A stretch of DNA of 64,000 bases from positions 28,441-92,440 of the forward strand of contig JARLJG010000020.1 in NCBI GenBank assembly GCA_031291325.1. Reading direction: 5' to 3'. Shown piece by piece: positions 21,486 through 30,600 of this stretch. This DNA is from Burkholderiaceae bacterium. Its GTDB lineage: Bacteria; Pseudomonadota; Gammaproteobacteria; Burkholderiales; Burkholderiaceae_D. The notes beneath the pieces were generated by a model. It made no database searches. It was given only the letters and a program-made list of their open reading frames with translations, and was not told where the DNA came from. Position 1 is the stretch's first letter; every line of letters begins with the position of its first letter. Made by a program: the position numbers and the translations under genes.

Positions 21486-21854
21486 ATGGCTGAAGTACCC
21501 GCAACTGCGACGGTGGCGCGTCCATCCGTATTGTCCTTGCCGATCAAGGAAAAAGCGGCCTTGTATGCCGCTTACATGCCGTTCCTGCAGAACGGCGGGA
21601 TTTTCGTGCCCACTACCAAGCCGTACAAGATCGGCGACGAAATTTATTTGATTCTGACGCTGATGGAGGACGCCGCCAAATATCCGATCGCCGGAAAAAT
21701 CGCGTGGATTACTCCGGCCGGCGCGAACAATAGCAAGGCGCAAGGGATCGGCGTTCATTTTTCCGCCGATGAAAGCGGTCGCCGGGTCAAGCAGCGGATC
21801 GAAGAAATTCTCGGTGCCGCACTGGGTTCGTCGCGCGCCACGCACACGTTGTAA
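21486..21854 (+). CDS. pilZ: PilZ-domain protein (type IV pilus PilZ-like)
   Basis: 122-aa protein at the conserved position after holB, where Pseudomonas has the type IV pilus gene pilZ. The sequence GGIFVPTTKPYKIGDEIYLILTLME and the later GIGVHFSADE match that group. The c-di-GMP RxxxR/DxSxxG motifs are absent in canonical form, as in P. aeruginosa PilZ itself, which does not bind the nucleotide. It presumably affects pilus assembly through FimX- or PilB-type partners. Confidence 0.9.
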   Translation: MAEVPATATVARPSVLSLPIKEKAALYAAYMPFLQNGGIFVPTTKPYKIGDEIYLILTLMEDAAKYPIAGKIAWITPAGANNSKAQGIGVHFSADESGRRVKQRIEEILGAALGSSRATHTL

Positions 21855-21876
21855 CCGTTTTCTTATCGTTAATTCA

Positions 21877-22374
21877 ATGCCGCCATTGCACCGCCTTGCC
21901 CGTTTCGACGACTTGCCAGCCATCGTCGCCATTTACAACAGCACCATTGCATCGCGCCAAGTCACTGCCGATACCGAGCCGATCAGCGTCGAGTCGCGGC
22001 ACGCCTGGTTTGCCGAGCATACGCCCGAGCGTAGGCCCTTGTGGGTGATCGAAACCGACGGCCAAGTGACCGGCTGGCTGTCGTACTCCAACTTTTACGG
22101 GCGTCCGGCTTACTCGGCAACTGCCGAATTGTCGATTTACCTGCACGAACAGGCGCGCGGCAAAGGCTTGGGGCGCTATTTCCTGGAACAGGCGATTGCC
22201 CATGCGCCGCAGATCGGCATCCACACCTTGCTGGGCTTCATTTTCGGCCACAATGAACCGAGCCTCAAGTTGTTTGAAGCATTTGCCTTCGAGCGGTGGG
22301 CGACGATGCCGCGCGTGGCCACCTTGGACGGCATCGAGCGCGACTTGATTATTCTCGGCAAGCGCGTTGCTTGA
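21877..22374 (+). CDS. GNAT acetyltransferase, phosphinothricin acetyltransferase-like
   Basis: 165-aa GNAT with the Pat/Bar/YncA pattern: an N-terminal IVAIYNSTIASRQVTADTEP stretch, then LHEQARGKGLGRYFLEQ as the acetyl-CoA loop. ATG 21877 is chosen; the open frame extends upstream in pilZ but that part does not look like this family. It is inserted between pilZ and tatD in an otherwise conserved run. Members acetylate phosphinothricin-like amines or methionine sulfone/sulfoximine; the physiological substrate here is unknown. Confidence 0.88.
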   Translation: MPPLHRLARFDDLPAIVAIYNSTIASRQVTADTEPISVESRHAWFAEHTPERRPLWVIETDGQVTGWLSYSNFYGRPAYSATAELSIYLHEQARGKGLGRYFLEQAIAHAPQIGIHTLLGFIFGHNEPSLKLFEAFAFERWATMPRVATLDGIERDLIILGKRVA

Positions 22375-22425
22375 TGGATGAACGGTTTGCTGCAAGCGTG
22401 CGCTTCCCGGCGTACAATGCCGGCC

Positions 22426-23220
22426 ATGTATATCGACTCCCATTGCCATATCGATTTTCCAGAACTCGCGGCGCGACTGCCTGAGGTTCTCGGCAAAATG
22501 CAAGAGAACCATGTCAGCCACGCGTTGTGCGTGTCGGTGGATTTGCCGGACTTTCCACGGGTGCTGGAGTTGGCGGAAAAATATCCGCATATCTACGCAT
22601 CGGTCGGCGTGCATCCCGATTACGAAAATACGCCGGAACCGACGGTCGACGAATTGGTGCGCCTGTCGCAACATCCGAAAATCGTCGCCATCGGCGAAAC
22701 CGGCCTGGACTATTACCGCCTGCAGGGCGATCTGGAATGGCAGCGCGAACGTTTTCGCGTGCATATCCGCGCCTCGCGCGCGACCGGCAAGCCGCTGATA
22801 ATCCATACTCGCGCGGCTGCCGACGACACCCTGCGCCTGCTGCGCGAGGAAGGCGCCGGCAGCGATGCCGGTGGCGCGGCAGGGGTCATGCATTGCTTTA
22901 CCGAGTCGCTGGAGGTTGCCCAGGCCGCCATCGAGATGGGATTTTATATCTCGTTTTCCGGAATCGTTACCTTCAAGAGCGCCAGGCAATTGCAGGAAGT
23001 GGCGCAAGCGGTGCCGCTCGAACGCATGCTGATCGAAACCGACGCGCCGTATCTGGCGCCCGTGCCGCATCGGGGCAAAATGAACGAACCTGGCTTGGTC
23101 ATGCATGTGGCTGAATTTCTGGCGAAGTTGAAGGGCCTGCCGTTAGACGTCGTGGCGCGGCAGACCAGTGAAAATTTCTTTGATCTATTTCGCATCGAAG
23201 AGGGAAACCGTGCTCTATAG
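22426..23220 (+). CDS. TatD-family metal-dependent deoxyribonuclease
   Basis: 264-aa TIM-barrel hydrolase of the TatD/YcfH group. Metal ligands are visible: HxH in DSHCHIDF, Glu in GETGLDYYR, His in IIHTRAA and MHCFTES, and Asp in ETDAPYLAPVPHRG. It is typically described as a 3'-5' DNase in DNA repair or apoptosis-like degradation. ATG 22426 gives the standard N-terminus; a longer frame from 22378 adds 16 unlike residues. It completes the conserved mltG-to-tatD run. Confidence 0.94.
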   Translation: MYIDSHCHIDFPELAARLPEVLGKMQENHVSHALCVSVDLPDFPRVLELAEKYPHIYASVGVHPDYENTPEPTVDELVRLSQHPKIVAIGETGLDYYRLQGDLEWQRERFRVHIRASRATGKPLIIHTRAAADDTLRLLREEGAGSDAGGAAGVMHCFTESLEVAQAAIEMGFYISFSGIVTFKSARQLQEVAQAVPLERMLIETDAPYLAPVPHRGKMNEPGLVMHVAEFLAKLKGLPLDVVARQTSENFFDLFRIEEGNRAL

Positions 23221-23878
23221 CGTGCTTTGCGCCGGTTCGCAGCACGTGCTGCGGCTCTTTCTCTTGCTGTTTGCGCTGATTTCTTGCGCGCCTATTGCGG
23301 TGGCGGACGATGCCGGCGATTTCTTTTTCACCATCGAACGCAACAACGGCTATATGCTTGGAACAATGCTGGCGCGCGGCGTCGATCCGAATTTGAAAGA
23401 GCCAAAGCGGGGCGACCCTGGCCTGGTGCTGGCCTTGCGCGAGCATGCAATGAAATCATTCGCGGTGTTGCTCAACGCGCCGAAAATCGATCTGGAAGCG
23501 CAGTCGAACAATGGCGACACGGCATTGATGATCGCCAGTTATACCGGTAATCTCGATGCTGTGACCGCATTGCTGGACAAGGATGCAGAGGTCAACCGGC
23601 CCGGATGGACTGCGCTGCATTATGCGGCGACCATCGGGGATTGCGCCATCGTCAAGCTCTTGCTGGATCGGTTCGCCTATATCGACGCCGAATCGCCGAA
23701 CAAAACCACCCCGATCATGATGGCGGCCCGCAGCGGCCAGCGCGCGGCGGTCAAACTACTGATGGAGGAGGGTGCCGACATCAGCCTCAAGAACGAACAG
23801 GGACTGAGCGCGACGGATTTTGCGATTAAAGGCGGTTACCGGGAAATCGCCGAAATGCTGCAATCCAAGAAACATTGA
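23210..23878 (+). CDS. Exported ankyrin-repeat protein
   Basis: 222-aa protein with a signal peptide (hydrophobic core LFLLLFALISCAPIAVA, cut before DDAGD) and four to five ankyrin repeats, with units such as NGDTALMIASYTGNLDAVTALL and GWTALHYAATIGDCAIVKLLL. I prefer GTG 23210, because GAGGG lies 5-6 bases before it and it leaves a normal signal peptide; ATG 23168 is the longer alternative inside tatD. It overlaps tatD by 11 bases, so translation is probably coupled. Likely a periplasmic binding or scaffolding protein; the partner is unknown. Confidence 0.87.
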   Translation: MLYSVLCAGSQHVLRLFLLLFALISCAPIAVADDAGDFFFTIERNNGYMLGTMLARGVDPNLKEPKRGDPGLVLALREHAMKSFAVLLNAPKIDLEAQSNNGDTALMIASYTGNLDAVTALLDKDAEVNRPGWTALHYAATIGDCAIVKLLLDRFAYIDAESPNKTTPIMMAARSGQRAAVKLLMEEGADISLKNEQGLSATDFAIKGGYREIAEMLQSKKH

Positions 23879-24242
23879 TTTTGGGCAATTAAAGTTTCAA
23901 TATCGTAAGGATACAAGCATGTAATGGCAGAGATCAATGCACTTGCCATGTCTTAAATTTAGTTAATGATCTTTGATATTCGATTGCCAGATTTTGCGAA
24001 TGATTAGAATAGCCCTCAAGACGCTAGGCGACACCAATATCTGCAATTTTGCGTTTTTGTTTCGCAATTTGACTGTTACACTGAATAGCCTTTTTGTTGC
24101 ATTATTCAATTTGCGTCGTTTGGATTGCATCGTATAGATCGTGTTGGTTAAAGCGGCGTGCCTGCGTCGGTTTCCTGAGCGAAACGAGAGCAAGGAAGAA
24201 TACTGCAGAAGGTTTGTTGGACTTGTCTAGCTGGGGGAAATC
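23879..24242. other. 364-bp intergenic region before the LuxR gene
   Basis: AT-rich non-coding stretch. No convincing small gene, RNA hairpin-terminator pair or lux-box palindrome was seen. GGGGGAAATC at its end is the ribosome-binding site for the LuxR-type gene. Confidence 0.5.
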
Positions 24243-24962
24243 ATGAAATCATGGCAAGAAGACCATCTCAATTCGTTGCTGGCCATTGAATCTGAACAAG
24301 AATTATTCAATGAAATTGCCATACTCGCCAAAGATATGGGATTCGATTATTGCGCCTATGGCATTCAAATGTCGGTGCCGATTTCGCGGCCATTTGTCGC
24401 CTCGTTCAATAATTTCTCGAAGGACTGGCAAGTCTGTCAGCAGGAATACACTCCCTACATGGATGCGGAATCTGCCCCGCAGCCGGACATCAAGACGCCG
24501 CACGACAGCTTGATTGCGCTCAACGAAGTGTTCGTCGACGCTCCTGAGTTGTGGAACGAAGCGCGCACGCAAGGCTTGCATTACGGATGGACCCAATTTT
24601 CGCGCGATGCCAGCGGGTCGGTCGGCATGCTGACGTTGGCGCGCACGGTCGCGCATATGAGCGAATACGAGTTATTCGAAAACAAGATGAAGATGGTGTG
24701 GCTGGCGCAGTTTTCACATGCGACCATGTCGCGCCTGCTGGTTCCCAAGTATGCGCCCGAGACCTTGATTACCATGACCCTGCGGGAAAAGGAAGTCTTG
24801 CGCTGGACCGCCGAGGGCAAAACCGCCTACGAAATCGGGCAAATCCTGGACGTTTCCGAACGTACCGTCAATTTTCACATCAACAACGTGGTGACCAAGC
24901 TGGGCGCGTCGAACAAGACGCAGGCGGCGGTCAAGGCTGCGACGCTGGGCATGCTGGCTTGA
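24243..24962 (+). CDS. LuxR-family regulator with autoinducer-binding domain (LuxR solo)
   Basis: 239 aa: an N-terminal autoinducer-binding-type domain (about 15-160) and a C-terminal GerE/LuxR helix-turn-helix (about 175-235) with LREKEVLRWTAEGKTAYEIG and VNFHINNVVTKLGA. No LuxI-type synthase gene is in the window, so it is a solo here. Of the residues that are nearly invariant in AHL receptors, Trp and Asp are kept (DWQVCQ, YMDAE), but the WxxxY Tyr, the Pro of DP and the later Trp are not. The ligand may therefore not be a classical AHL. Assignment of the family is firm; ligand inference is tentative. Confidence 0.9.
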   Translation: MKSWQEDHLNSLLAIESEQELFNEIAILAKDMGFDYCAYGIQMSVPISRPFVASFNNFSKDWQVCQQEYTPYMDAESAPQPDIKTPHDSLIALNEVFVDAPELWNEARTQGLHYGWTQFSRDASGSVGMLTLARTVAHMSEYELFENKMKMVWLAQFSHATMSRLLVPKYAPETLITMTLREKEVLRWTAEGKTAYEIGQILDVSERTVNFHINNVVTKLGASNKTQAAVKAATLGMLA

Positions 24963-24988
24963 CGCTTATTGCATCGGGTGTGTGATTC

Positions 24989-25150
24989 AAAGTCGGGAGG
25001 AACTATCATTATTCCTCCGTCGTTCCCGCGAAGGCGGGAACCCATAGTGAGCCGCCTCGGGCGAATTCCCTATGGATCCCCGCCTTCGCGGGGACGACGG
25101 AGGGTTGTGCTGGCGTCTCCACCCACAAAATACTCGGATGAACCAAATTT
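24989..25150 (-). repeat. Palindromic dRS3-like repeat element, copy A
   Basis: The core is 25014-25103: two inverted arms of about 34 bp (CCTCCGTCGTTCCCGCGAAG... and its near complement) around a 22-bp centre. On the minus strand the outer sequence (GGTTCATCCGAGTATTTTG, 25125-25143) and about 95 nt running into the core match copy C closely. At the other end AAAGTCGGGAGGAAC (24990-25004) resembles the AAAAGTCGGAACAAC end of copy C. See copies B and C. Confidence 0.85.
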
Positions 25151-25232
25151 CTTGGGCTTGATGGGAAAAATATTCAAGTTCGCAGCCTGTATCACACTTG
25201 GCATACTCCCTCAGCCTACGCGGCCCGCCCCG

Positions 25233-25257
25233 CCCCTCTCCCGCTTGCGGGCGAGGG
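25233..25257. repeat. GC-rich hairpin repeat
   Basis: CCCCTCTCCCGC and GGGCGAGGGG form an imperfect stem around a GCTTGC loop. Similar hairpins are common intergenic repeats in Burkholderiales genomes. It lies between copy A and the orphan half-element. Confidence 0.5.
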
Positions 25258-25294
25258 GTGACGTACGCCACTTCAAGATGTGGGTAACGATTAG

Positions 25295-25317
25295 CGCCTT
25301 CGCGGGAACGACGGAGG
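25295..25317 (+). repeat. Orphan half of the dRS3-like repeat
   Basis: CGCCTTCGCGGGAACGACGG plus AGG repeats one arm of the palindromic core of copies A and C without its partner. It is followed by a T-run, and lies just past the 3' end of the TraM-like gene. Confidence 0.7.
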
Positions 25318-25362
25318 TTTTTTACATTGAGTTGATATTTCCCGCACCGTTTGAATTACACC

Positions 25363-25899
25363 CTATTGCGTCAACGCCTTGATTTTTTCCTGTGTCTTGG
25401 CGTCGAGCTTGGGCCACATCTTGGCAAATTTTGCGCCGTTTTGCAGCAGGATCGTTTGCTCGGGTGTGGGTGCAGGGGCAACTGTGGTATTTGGGGCGGC
25501 GACCACGACCGGCGCCGGAATGCGCGGATAACCCAAAGCCGCCTGCCCGCCTAGCACCAGCAGGGAACTGCATAAGGAAATCGCGCCGGCTGCGCCGATC
25601 CAGCGCCAGGGCAGGGCGATTTTCTCCGGTGTGGCGGTCTTTATACTGGCGGCGCTCGGCTCTTCGACGGTTTGTCCCATCTGCAGCAGCAATTTCTTGA
25701 CCCGATCGCCAGCTTCGATCAAGTGCGTGGTTTGCTCCTTGAGCTGGTCGGCTGCGCCTTGCAGATTGGCAATGTGTTGTTCCACGCATTCCGCCAAGAC
25801 CGCTTCATTCAACGCCACCAGCGCAAAGATCGGGTCGCCGGTGTCGATCTTGATGCCGGTCTTGTCGAATACCAGGGTCCTTAGCTTGTTGAGATCCAT
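25363..25899 (-). CDS. TraM-like membrane-anchored protein (plasmid transfer/stability type)
   Basis: 178 aa. A helical N-terminal half (about 1-85, coiled-coil-like IANLQGAADQLKEQTTHLIE) precedes one transmembrane segment (about 100-125) and a Pro/Ala-rich linker with a short C-terminal helix. By itself it is poorly recognisable. Its place 10 bp after a TraL-like ATPase gene, its size and its single helix match the TraL-TraM pair of IncP plasmids, related to StbB-StbC. GAGG lies before ATG 25899. The TraM name is inference from context. Confidence 0.6.
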   Translation of the reverse strand: MDLNKLRTLVFDKTGIKIDTGDPIFALVALNEAVLAECVEQHIANLQGAADQLKEQTTHLIEAGDRVKKLLLQMGQTVEEPSAASIKTATPEKIALPWRWIGAAGAISLCSSLLVLGGQAALGYPRIPAPVVVAAPNTTVAPAPTPEQTILLQNGAKFAKMWPKLDAKTQEKIKALTQ

Positions 25900-25909
25900 G
25901 CAGCAGCCC

Positions 25910-26638
25910 TCACCAGTCGACTTCGTCGAGCTGCGCGAAAATATCGCGGTAGACGACTTTGATGCGTTGTTTTTCCATGATGTTGAACTTGTCGCTTTGC
26001 ATGACTTCGTCCAGCGTCAGGCGCGCGGTATTCATCTTCTTGATGTCGGCGCCGAAGGTGTCCGAATTGCGTTGAGCCAGTTTGATGCGGCCTTTGACCT
26101 TGTCGCTATGGTCGTTGAAGCTTTGCGAGTCGATAAACGCCTTGCCGCTCGGCGTTTGCAGCAAGCCGAAGTATTCGTTTTCCCACAGGATCAGCGGAAC
26201 CGGCGTCGACATGGCAGTCGAAATGAAACCGGACGCCGTGTCGTGCAAGGTGTCGCCGCCACCGACGATGCTGTGGATATAGACGGTGCGATTGGATTCG
26301 CGCAGCAATTCGAAGCAGGCATTTTCGATCAGATATGCCATCAAGGGCGAGAAGGTATTGGCGCCATTGTCGATCACGCAATTGCCATCGGATTCCAGGA
26401 TGTCCAGCATCAACGCATCGAAACGCTTGGGGTCGATGGTGCGCGCATCCGTCATTACCGGCACGTGCTTGACATTCATCGCCTTGTAGCGGGAAAAGGT
26501 CGTGTTTTCTTGATCGGTATCGTAGCAACGCAAAAATTCCGGGTTCTTGCTTTTCATCCATTGCGCAATGATCGATGAGATAAAAGTTTTTCCGATTCCG
26601 CCTTTGCCCTGCAGAATGAAATGAACGGTGTTTTGCAT
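25910..26638 (-). CDS. TraL/StbB-like ParA-family ATPase
   Basis: 242 aa, almost the length of IncP TraL. A deviant Walker A, LQGKGGIGKT, is at residues 9-18. CYDTDQENTTFSRYKAMNV corresponds to the TraL segment CIDTDPVNATFEGYKALNV as I recall it. The pattern VIDNGANTF is also shared. I start at ATG 26638; the frame opens at a TTG at 26665 but that adds nine unlike residues. In plasmids such ATPases aid transfer or positioning. Here there is no relaxase, oriT or mating-pair gene nearby, so it is a chromosomal outlier, perhaps a remnant or a reused positioning system. Confidence 0.8.
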   Translation of the reverse strand: MQNTVHFILQGKGGIGKTFISSIIAQWMKSKNPEFLRCYDTDQENTTFSRYKAMNVKHVPVMTDARTIDPKRFDALMLDILESDGNCVIDNGANTFSPLMAYLIENACFELLRESNRTVYIHSIVGGGDTLHDTASGFISTAMSTPVPLILWENEYFGLLQTPSGKAFIDSQSFNDHSDKVKGRIKLAQRNSDTFGADIKKMNTARLTLDEVMQSDKFNIMEKQRIKVVYRDIFAQLDEVDW

Positions 26639-26754
26639 GTGAATATCCGTATTCGACGATTCCAAGAAGATTGTGTCAGATTTTAATCTGGCGCCCGTGG
26701 TCGCGGTACACTTTTCGTGAATAAAAATTGCGGTTTGATAATTTATTCCGGGTT

Positions 26755-26791
26755 GAGCGAATTCCTGAGCGAATTGCGCAGGAATTGCGCA
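26755..26791. repeat. Short direct repeats in the TraL-like/RluF-like divergent gap
   Basis: GAGCGAATT occurs at 26755 and 26767 (12 bp apart). GAATTGCGCA occurs at 26771 and 26782 (11 bp apart). That gives three in-phase GAATT units at about one helical turn, as expected of a binding site for a small regulator. Confidence 0.5.
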
Positions 26792-26843
26792 ATACTTCGG
26801 ACAACATGTTTAGAATGCATTAACGAATCGAAAAAGGCGTCTT

Positions 26844-27557
26844 ATGTCCGAATCAACCCGCCTGCTGAAGCGGCTCGCAGACCAACTACCCTGTTCCCGT
26901 AGCGAAGCGGAGCAATATATCGTCGGTGGCTGGGTTAGCGTGGATGGCAGCGTGGTCGAAGCGCCGGGTTTTCGCGTGCAAGCGCAACAGACCGTCGCCT
27001 TATCCGAAAACGCCAGCCTGGAAGCGCTTGCGCCGGTTACCATTCTCTTGCACAAGCCCGCCGAGGTCGATGCTGCAGAGGCGTTGGAATTGGTCGTTGC
27101 CGAAAACCGGCTGGCGGACGATCGTTCCGGCCTTCGTTTCCTGCAGCGTCATCGCCACGAATTGCATTCGACCATACCGTTGGAAAAGACCGCCAGCGGT
27201 TTGCTGGCGCTGACCCAGGATTGGCATGTCAACCGCAAACTGGTGGAAGACGGCGCCCGGGTCGAAACCGAATACGTGGTCGAGGTGGCCGGCGAATTGG
27301 CGCCGGATGGATTGGCCGCGCTCAATAGCGGCTTGAGTTACAACGGCAGCCGCCCAGCCGCGATCAAGGTCAGCTGGCAAAACGAGACGCGCTTGCGCTT
27401 TGCCATCAAAGGCGTGCAAGCCGGACAGATCGAGCATCTGTGCAAAGTGGTCGGATTGACGGTATTGTCTGTCAAACGCATTCGTATCGGGCGCGTGCCG
27501 ATGGCGGCGTTGCCGGTTGGACAATGGCGTTATCTGCTTGGCTATGAGCGTTTTTGA
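26844..27557 (+). CDS. RluF/RsuA-like pseudouridine synthase fold protein, active site degenerate
   Basis: 237 aa with an N-terminal S4 RNA-binding domain (about 5-60, LADQLPCSRSEAEQYIVGGW) and a pseudouridine-synthase domain. The end LCKVVGLTVLSVKRIRIGRV is typical of the RsuA/RluB/E/F group. The catalytic motif, normally GRLDxDTSGLLLLT, reads IPLEKTASGLLALT: the Arg and both Asp are replaced, with Glu where the catalytic Asp should be. It is probably not a normal synthase, although the full length and intact S4 domain suggest it is a working RNA-binding protein rather than a pseudogene. Confidence 0.82.
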   Translation: MSESTRLLKRLADQLPCSRSEAEQYIVGGWVSVDGSVVEAPGFRVQAQQTVALSENASLEALAPVTILLHKPAEVDAAEALELVVAENRLADDRSGLRFLQRHRHELHSTIPLEKTASGLLALTQDWHVNRKLVEDGARVETEYVVEVAGELAPDGLAALNSGLSYNGSRPAAIKVSWQNETRLRFAIKGVQAGQIEHLCKVVGLTVLSVKRIRIGRVPMAALPVGQWRYLLGYERF

Positions 27558-27617
27558 AACGCGCTTTTCCCGCATAGGCGGCCGGCGTTCCGCGCCAGCA
27601 GGGACCTGGAGGCGTAG

Positions 27618-30600
27618 ATGATGGCAGTCGTCGGCACCAAAGACACAGTCAAGTGGTTGGCAGGCGTGGCGGGATTGGCTGTGATCTATTACGCTGCCGC
27701 GCGCCTGGGCTTGCTGTTCGCCTTTGCGAGCATCAATGCATCGTCGGTCTGGCCGCCTTCGGGCATCGCGCTGGCGGCGATTTTGTTGTTCGGATTTCGT
27801 CTGTGGCCGGGCATTTTCATCGGCGCATTTGCGGCCAATATTGCGGTTTTCATTGCCAATCACGTTGCCGGCAGCTTGACCACTTTCATCGTTTCGTTGG
27901 CGATTGCAAGTGGTAATACGCTCGAAGCCGTGGTATGCGCATTGCTGGTTCGCTATCTGATAGGCCGCCCGCTCGGCCTTGCGAAGCCGACCGATATCTA
28001 CAAATTCGTGCTGACCGCTGTGCTCGCCGCAGCCCTCAGCGCCGGCATCGGCGCCGCCAGCTTGCGTCTGGGGCAGATCGCGCCGCCAGGCATCGCGTCG
28101 TGGACAATTGCCAGCATCTGGTGGGTCGGCGACACGTCGGGCATATTCGTGGTGACGCCCCTGCTGTTGGCGTGGGGGCGCGGCGCGTTGCCGCGGCCGT
28201 CCGTCCGATCCGCGATCGTCGTTGCCGCGTCGGCGCTGGTGACGGGGCTGATACTTGCGCTCATCTTCGGGCAGCATTTTGCTGCCGACGGCAGCAACCG
28301 TTGGTTAGCCTATCTGCTGCTGCCGTGCATAGGCTGGGCAGCCTATCGTTATGGTCAACGCGGCGTGACGCTGGTGGTGGCGGCGGTGGCCGGGACGGCG
28401 GTGTGGGCCACCACGCGCGGCCTGGGGCCATTTGCCTGCGGCACCTTGCACGATTCCCTGATTACGCTGGAAATATTCATTGCCATATGCAGTGTGGTCG
28501 GCATCGTGCTGGCCGCCGATATTAGCGAGAGAATCCGCATTCAACGCAGTTCTTCATCTGGCAAGCATGCGCAATCGCTGTTGCACTGGGCCAGCATGTT
28601 CGTGTTTCTGGGTATGACGATTGCGGCCTGGCACTTCATTTCCATAAGCACCGAACGACGTGCCGAGGATCGTTTCAATTTCATCGCGAACGACGTCAAG
28701 CAACGCATCGACGAACGCATGAATGCCTATGAGGGACTGTTGCATGCCGGGCAGGGGCTGTTCAGCGCGTCGTCAGGCGTGGAGCGCGGCGAATGGACGC
28801 AGTTTGTCGAGCATTTGAGGATCGATCGGGATTTCCCTGGCGTGCTCGGCATGGGCTACGGAAAGCGGATCGGTGCGGGCGAGATCTCTGCGCTTGTAGC
28901 CGATGCGCGCGCGGATGGCTTGAAAGATTTTCATGTCTGGCCGCCAGGCGAGCGGGAAGAATACGTCCCGGTATTCTACACTGAACCATTGTCGGCCAAG
29001 AACAGGCGGGCATTCGGCTACGACATGTTTTCCGAGCGGGTGCGGCACGCCGCAATGATCAAGGCCAGGGATAGCGGCGATGCGGCGATTTCCGGGAAAG
29101 TCACGTTGGCGCAGGAGGACAGTAACGACGCGCCGCCCGGATTTTTGATGTACGTGCCGGTGTATCGCAATGGCGCTGCCGTCTCCACGCGAGAGCAACG
29201 CATCGCGGCCCTGGAGGGGTACGTGTATTGCCCGTTCCGCATGAACGACTTGATGACCGGCATCATTGGCGGATCGTTGCCCGAAGTGGCGCTGCGAATT
29301 TATGACGGCGACAACGAAGACGATGCCGCGTTGATGTATGCCAGCGAACCCGGATCGGCGCATGGCATTGCCGACTACCCGAACGCTTTCACGTTGCGCA
29401 AATCGATCTCGGCAGTCAACGACGAGAAAAATTGGACTCTCAGGATCACCACGCTGCCGGCCTTCGAAGCGTCGATAGACCGGGATAAATCGCATATCGT
29501 CTTGATTGCCGGCGCCATGATAAGCCTGCTGTTTTTCGGTGTGGTCGGCAATTTGACCGCTACCCGCGACACCGCCAAGACGCTGGCCGACGAAATGACC
29601 GCCGCGCTGGAAGATACCAATCGCACCTTGCACCAATCCGAACAACGGTTTCGCCTGCTCACTTCCAGGGTGAAGGACTATTCGATCCTGTTGCTCGATC
29701 CCAAAGGCATTGTGTTGACCTGGAACGAAGGCGCCGAGCGATTGACGGGCTACTCGGAAGGTGAAATTATCGGCCGCTCGTTTGTATGCTTTTACACGGA
29801 CGAGGATATTGCGGCCGGCAAGCCGGAAAAAGTGCTCGAACATGCCAGACGCGCGGGGCAAGACGAAAGCACGGGCTGGCGCAAGCGCAAGGATGGCAGC
29901 ATGTTTTTTGCCGATACGCTGATGACGGCACTGCGCGACGATCAACAACGACTGATCGGCTTTGCCAAGATCACGCGCGACATCACGCAGGAAAAGCGCG
30001 TCGAGCAAGAGTTGCGCAGCGCGATCGAACAGGCCGAATCGGCCAGCCGCGCCAAGAGCGAATTCGTCGCCAACATGAGCCACGAATTGCGCACGCCGAT
30101 GAACGCCGTGCTGGGCATGACTTACCTGCTGGGAAGTTCCAGGCTGTCGTCCGATCAGCGCAAATACCTGGACATGATCCGCGCATCGGGGCAGTCCTTG
30201 CTCGATATCTTGAACGACATTCTGGATTTTTCGAAGATCGAAGCGGGGCGCATGGAATTGTCGAATGCCGAATTTCGCCTGGGCGATGTGCTCGACGCCA
30301 TTGCAACCATCATGAGCGTCAATGCCGGCGAAAAGGACCTGGAATTGGCCATCGGCATCGAGGCCGCCGTGCCGCAGATGCTGGTCGGCGATGCGCTGCG
30401 GCTGCAGCAGATCATGATTAATCTGGTCGGCAATGCGATCAAGTTTACCGAGAGCGGCGAGGTCAGCGTGCTGGTCGACATCGCCGAGCGGACAGGCGAT
30501 GTCGTGAAGCTGCGCTTGCGGGTCCGCGATACCGGCATCGGCATGAGTCCCGAGCAGCAGGCACGTCTGTTTTCTCCGTTTACGCAGGCCGATTCTTCGA

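Noticed and set aside
24100..24242. Possible lux box before the LuxR gene
   Set aside because: No 18-20 bp dyad near a -35 box could be found on either strand.
25014..25317. Possible CRISPR array or IS end
   Set aside because: The palindromes are long inverted repeats with no regular spacers and no transposase or cas gene; they fit dispersed dRS3-like elements.
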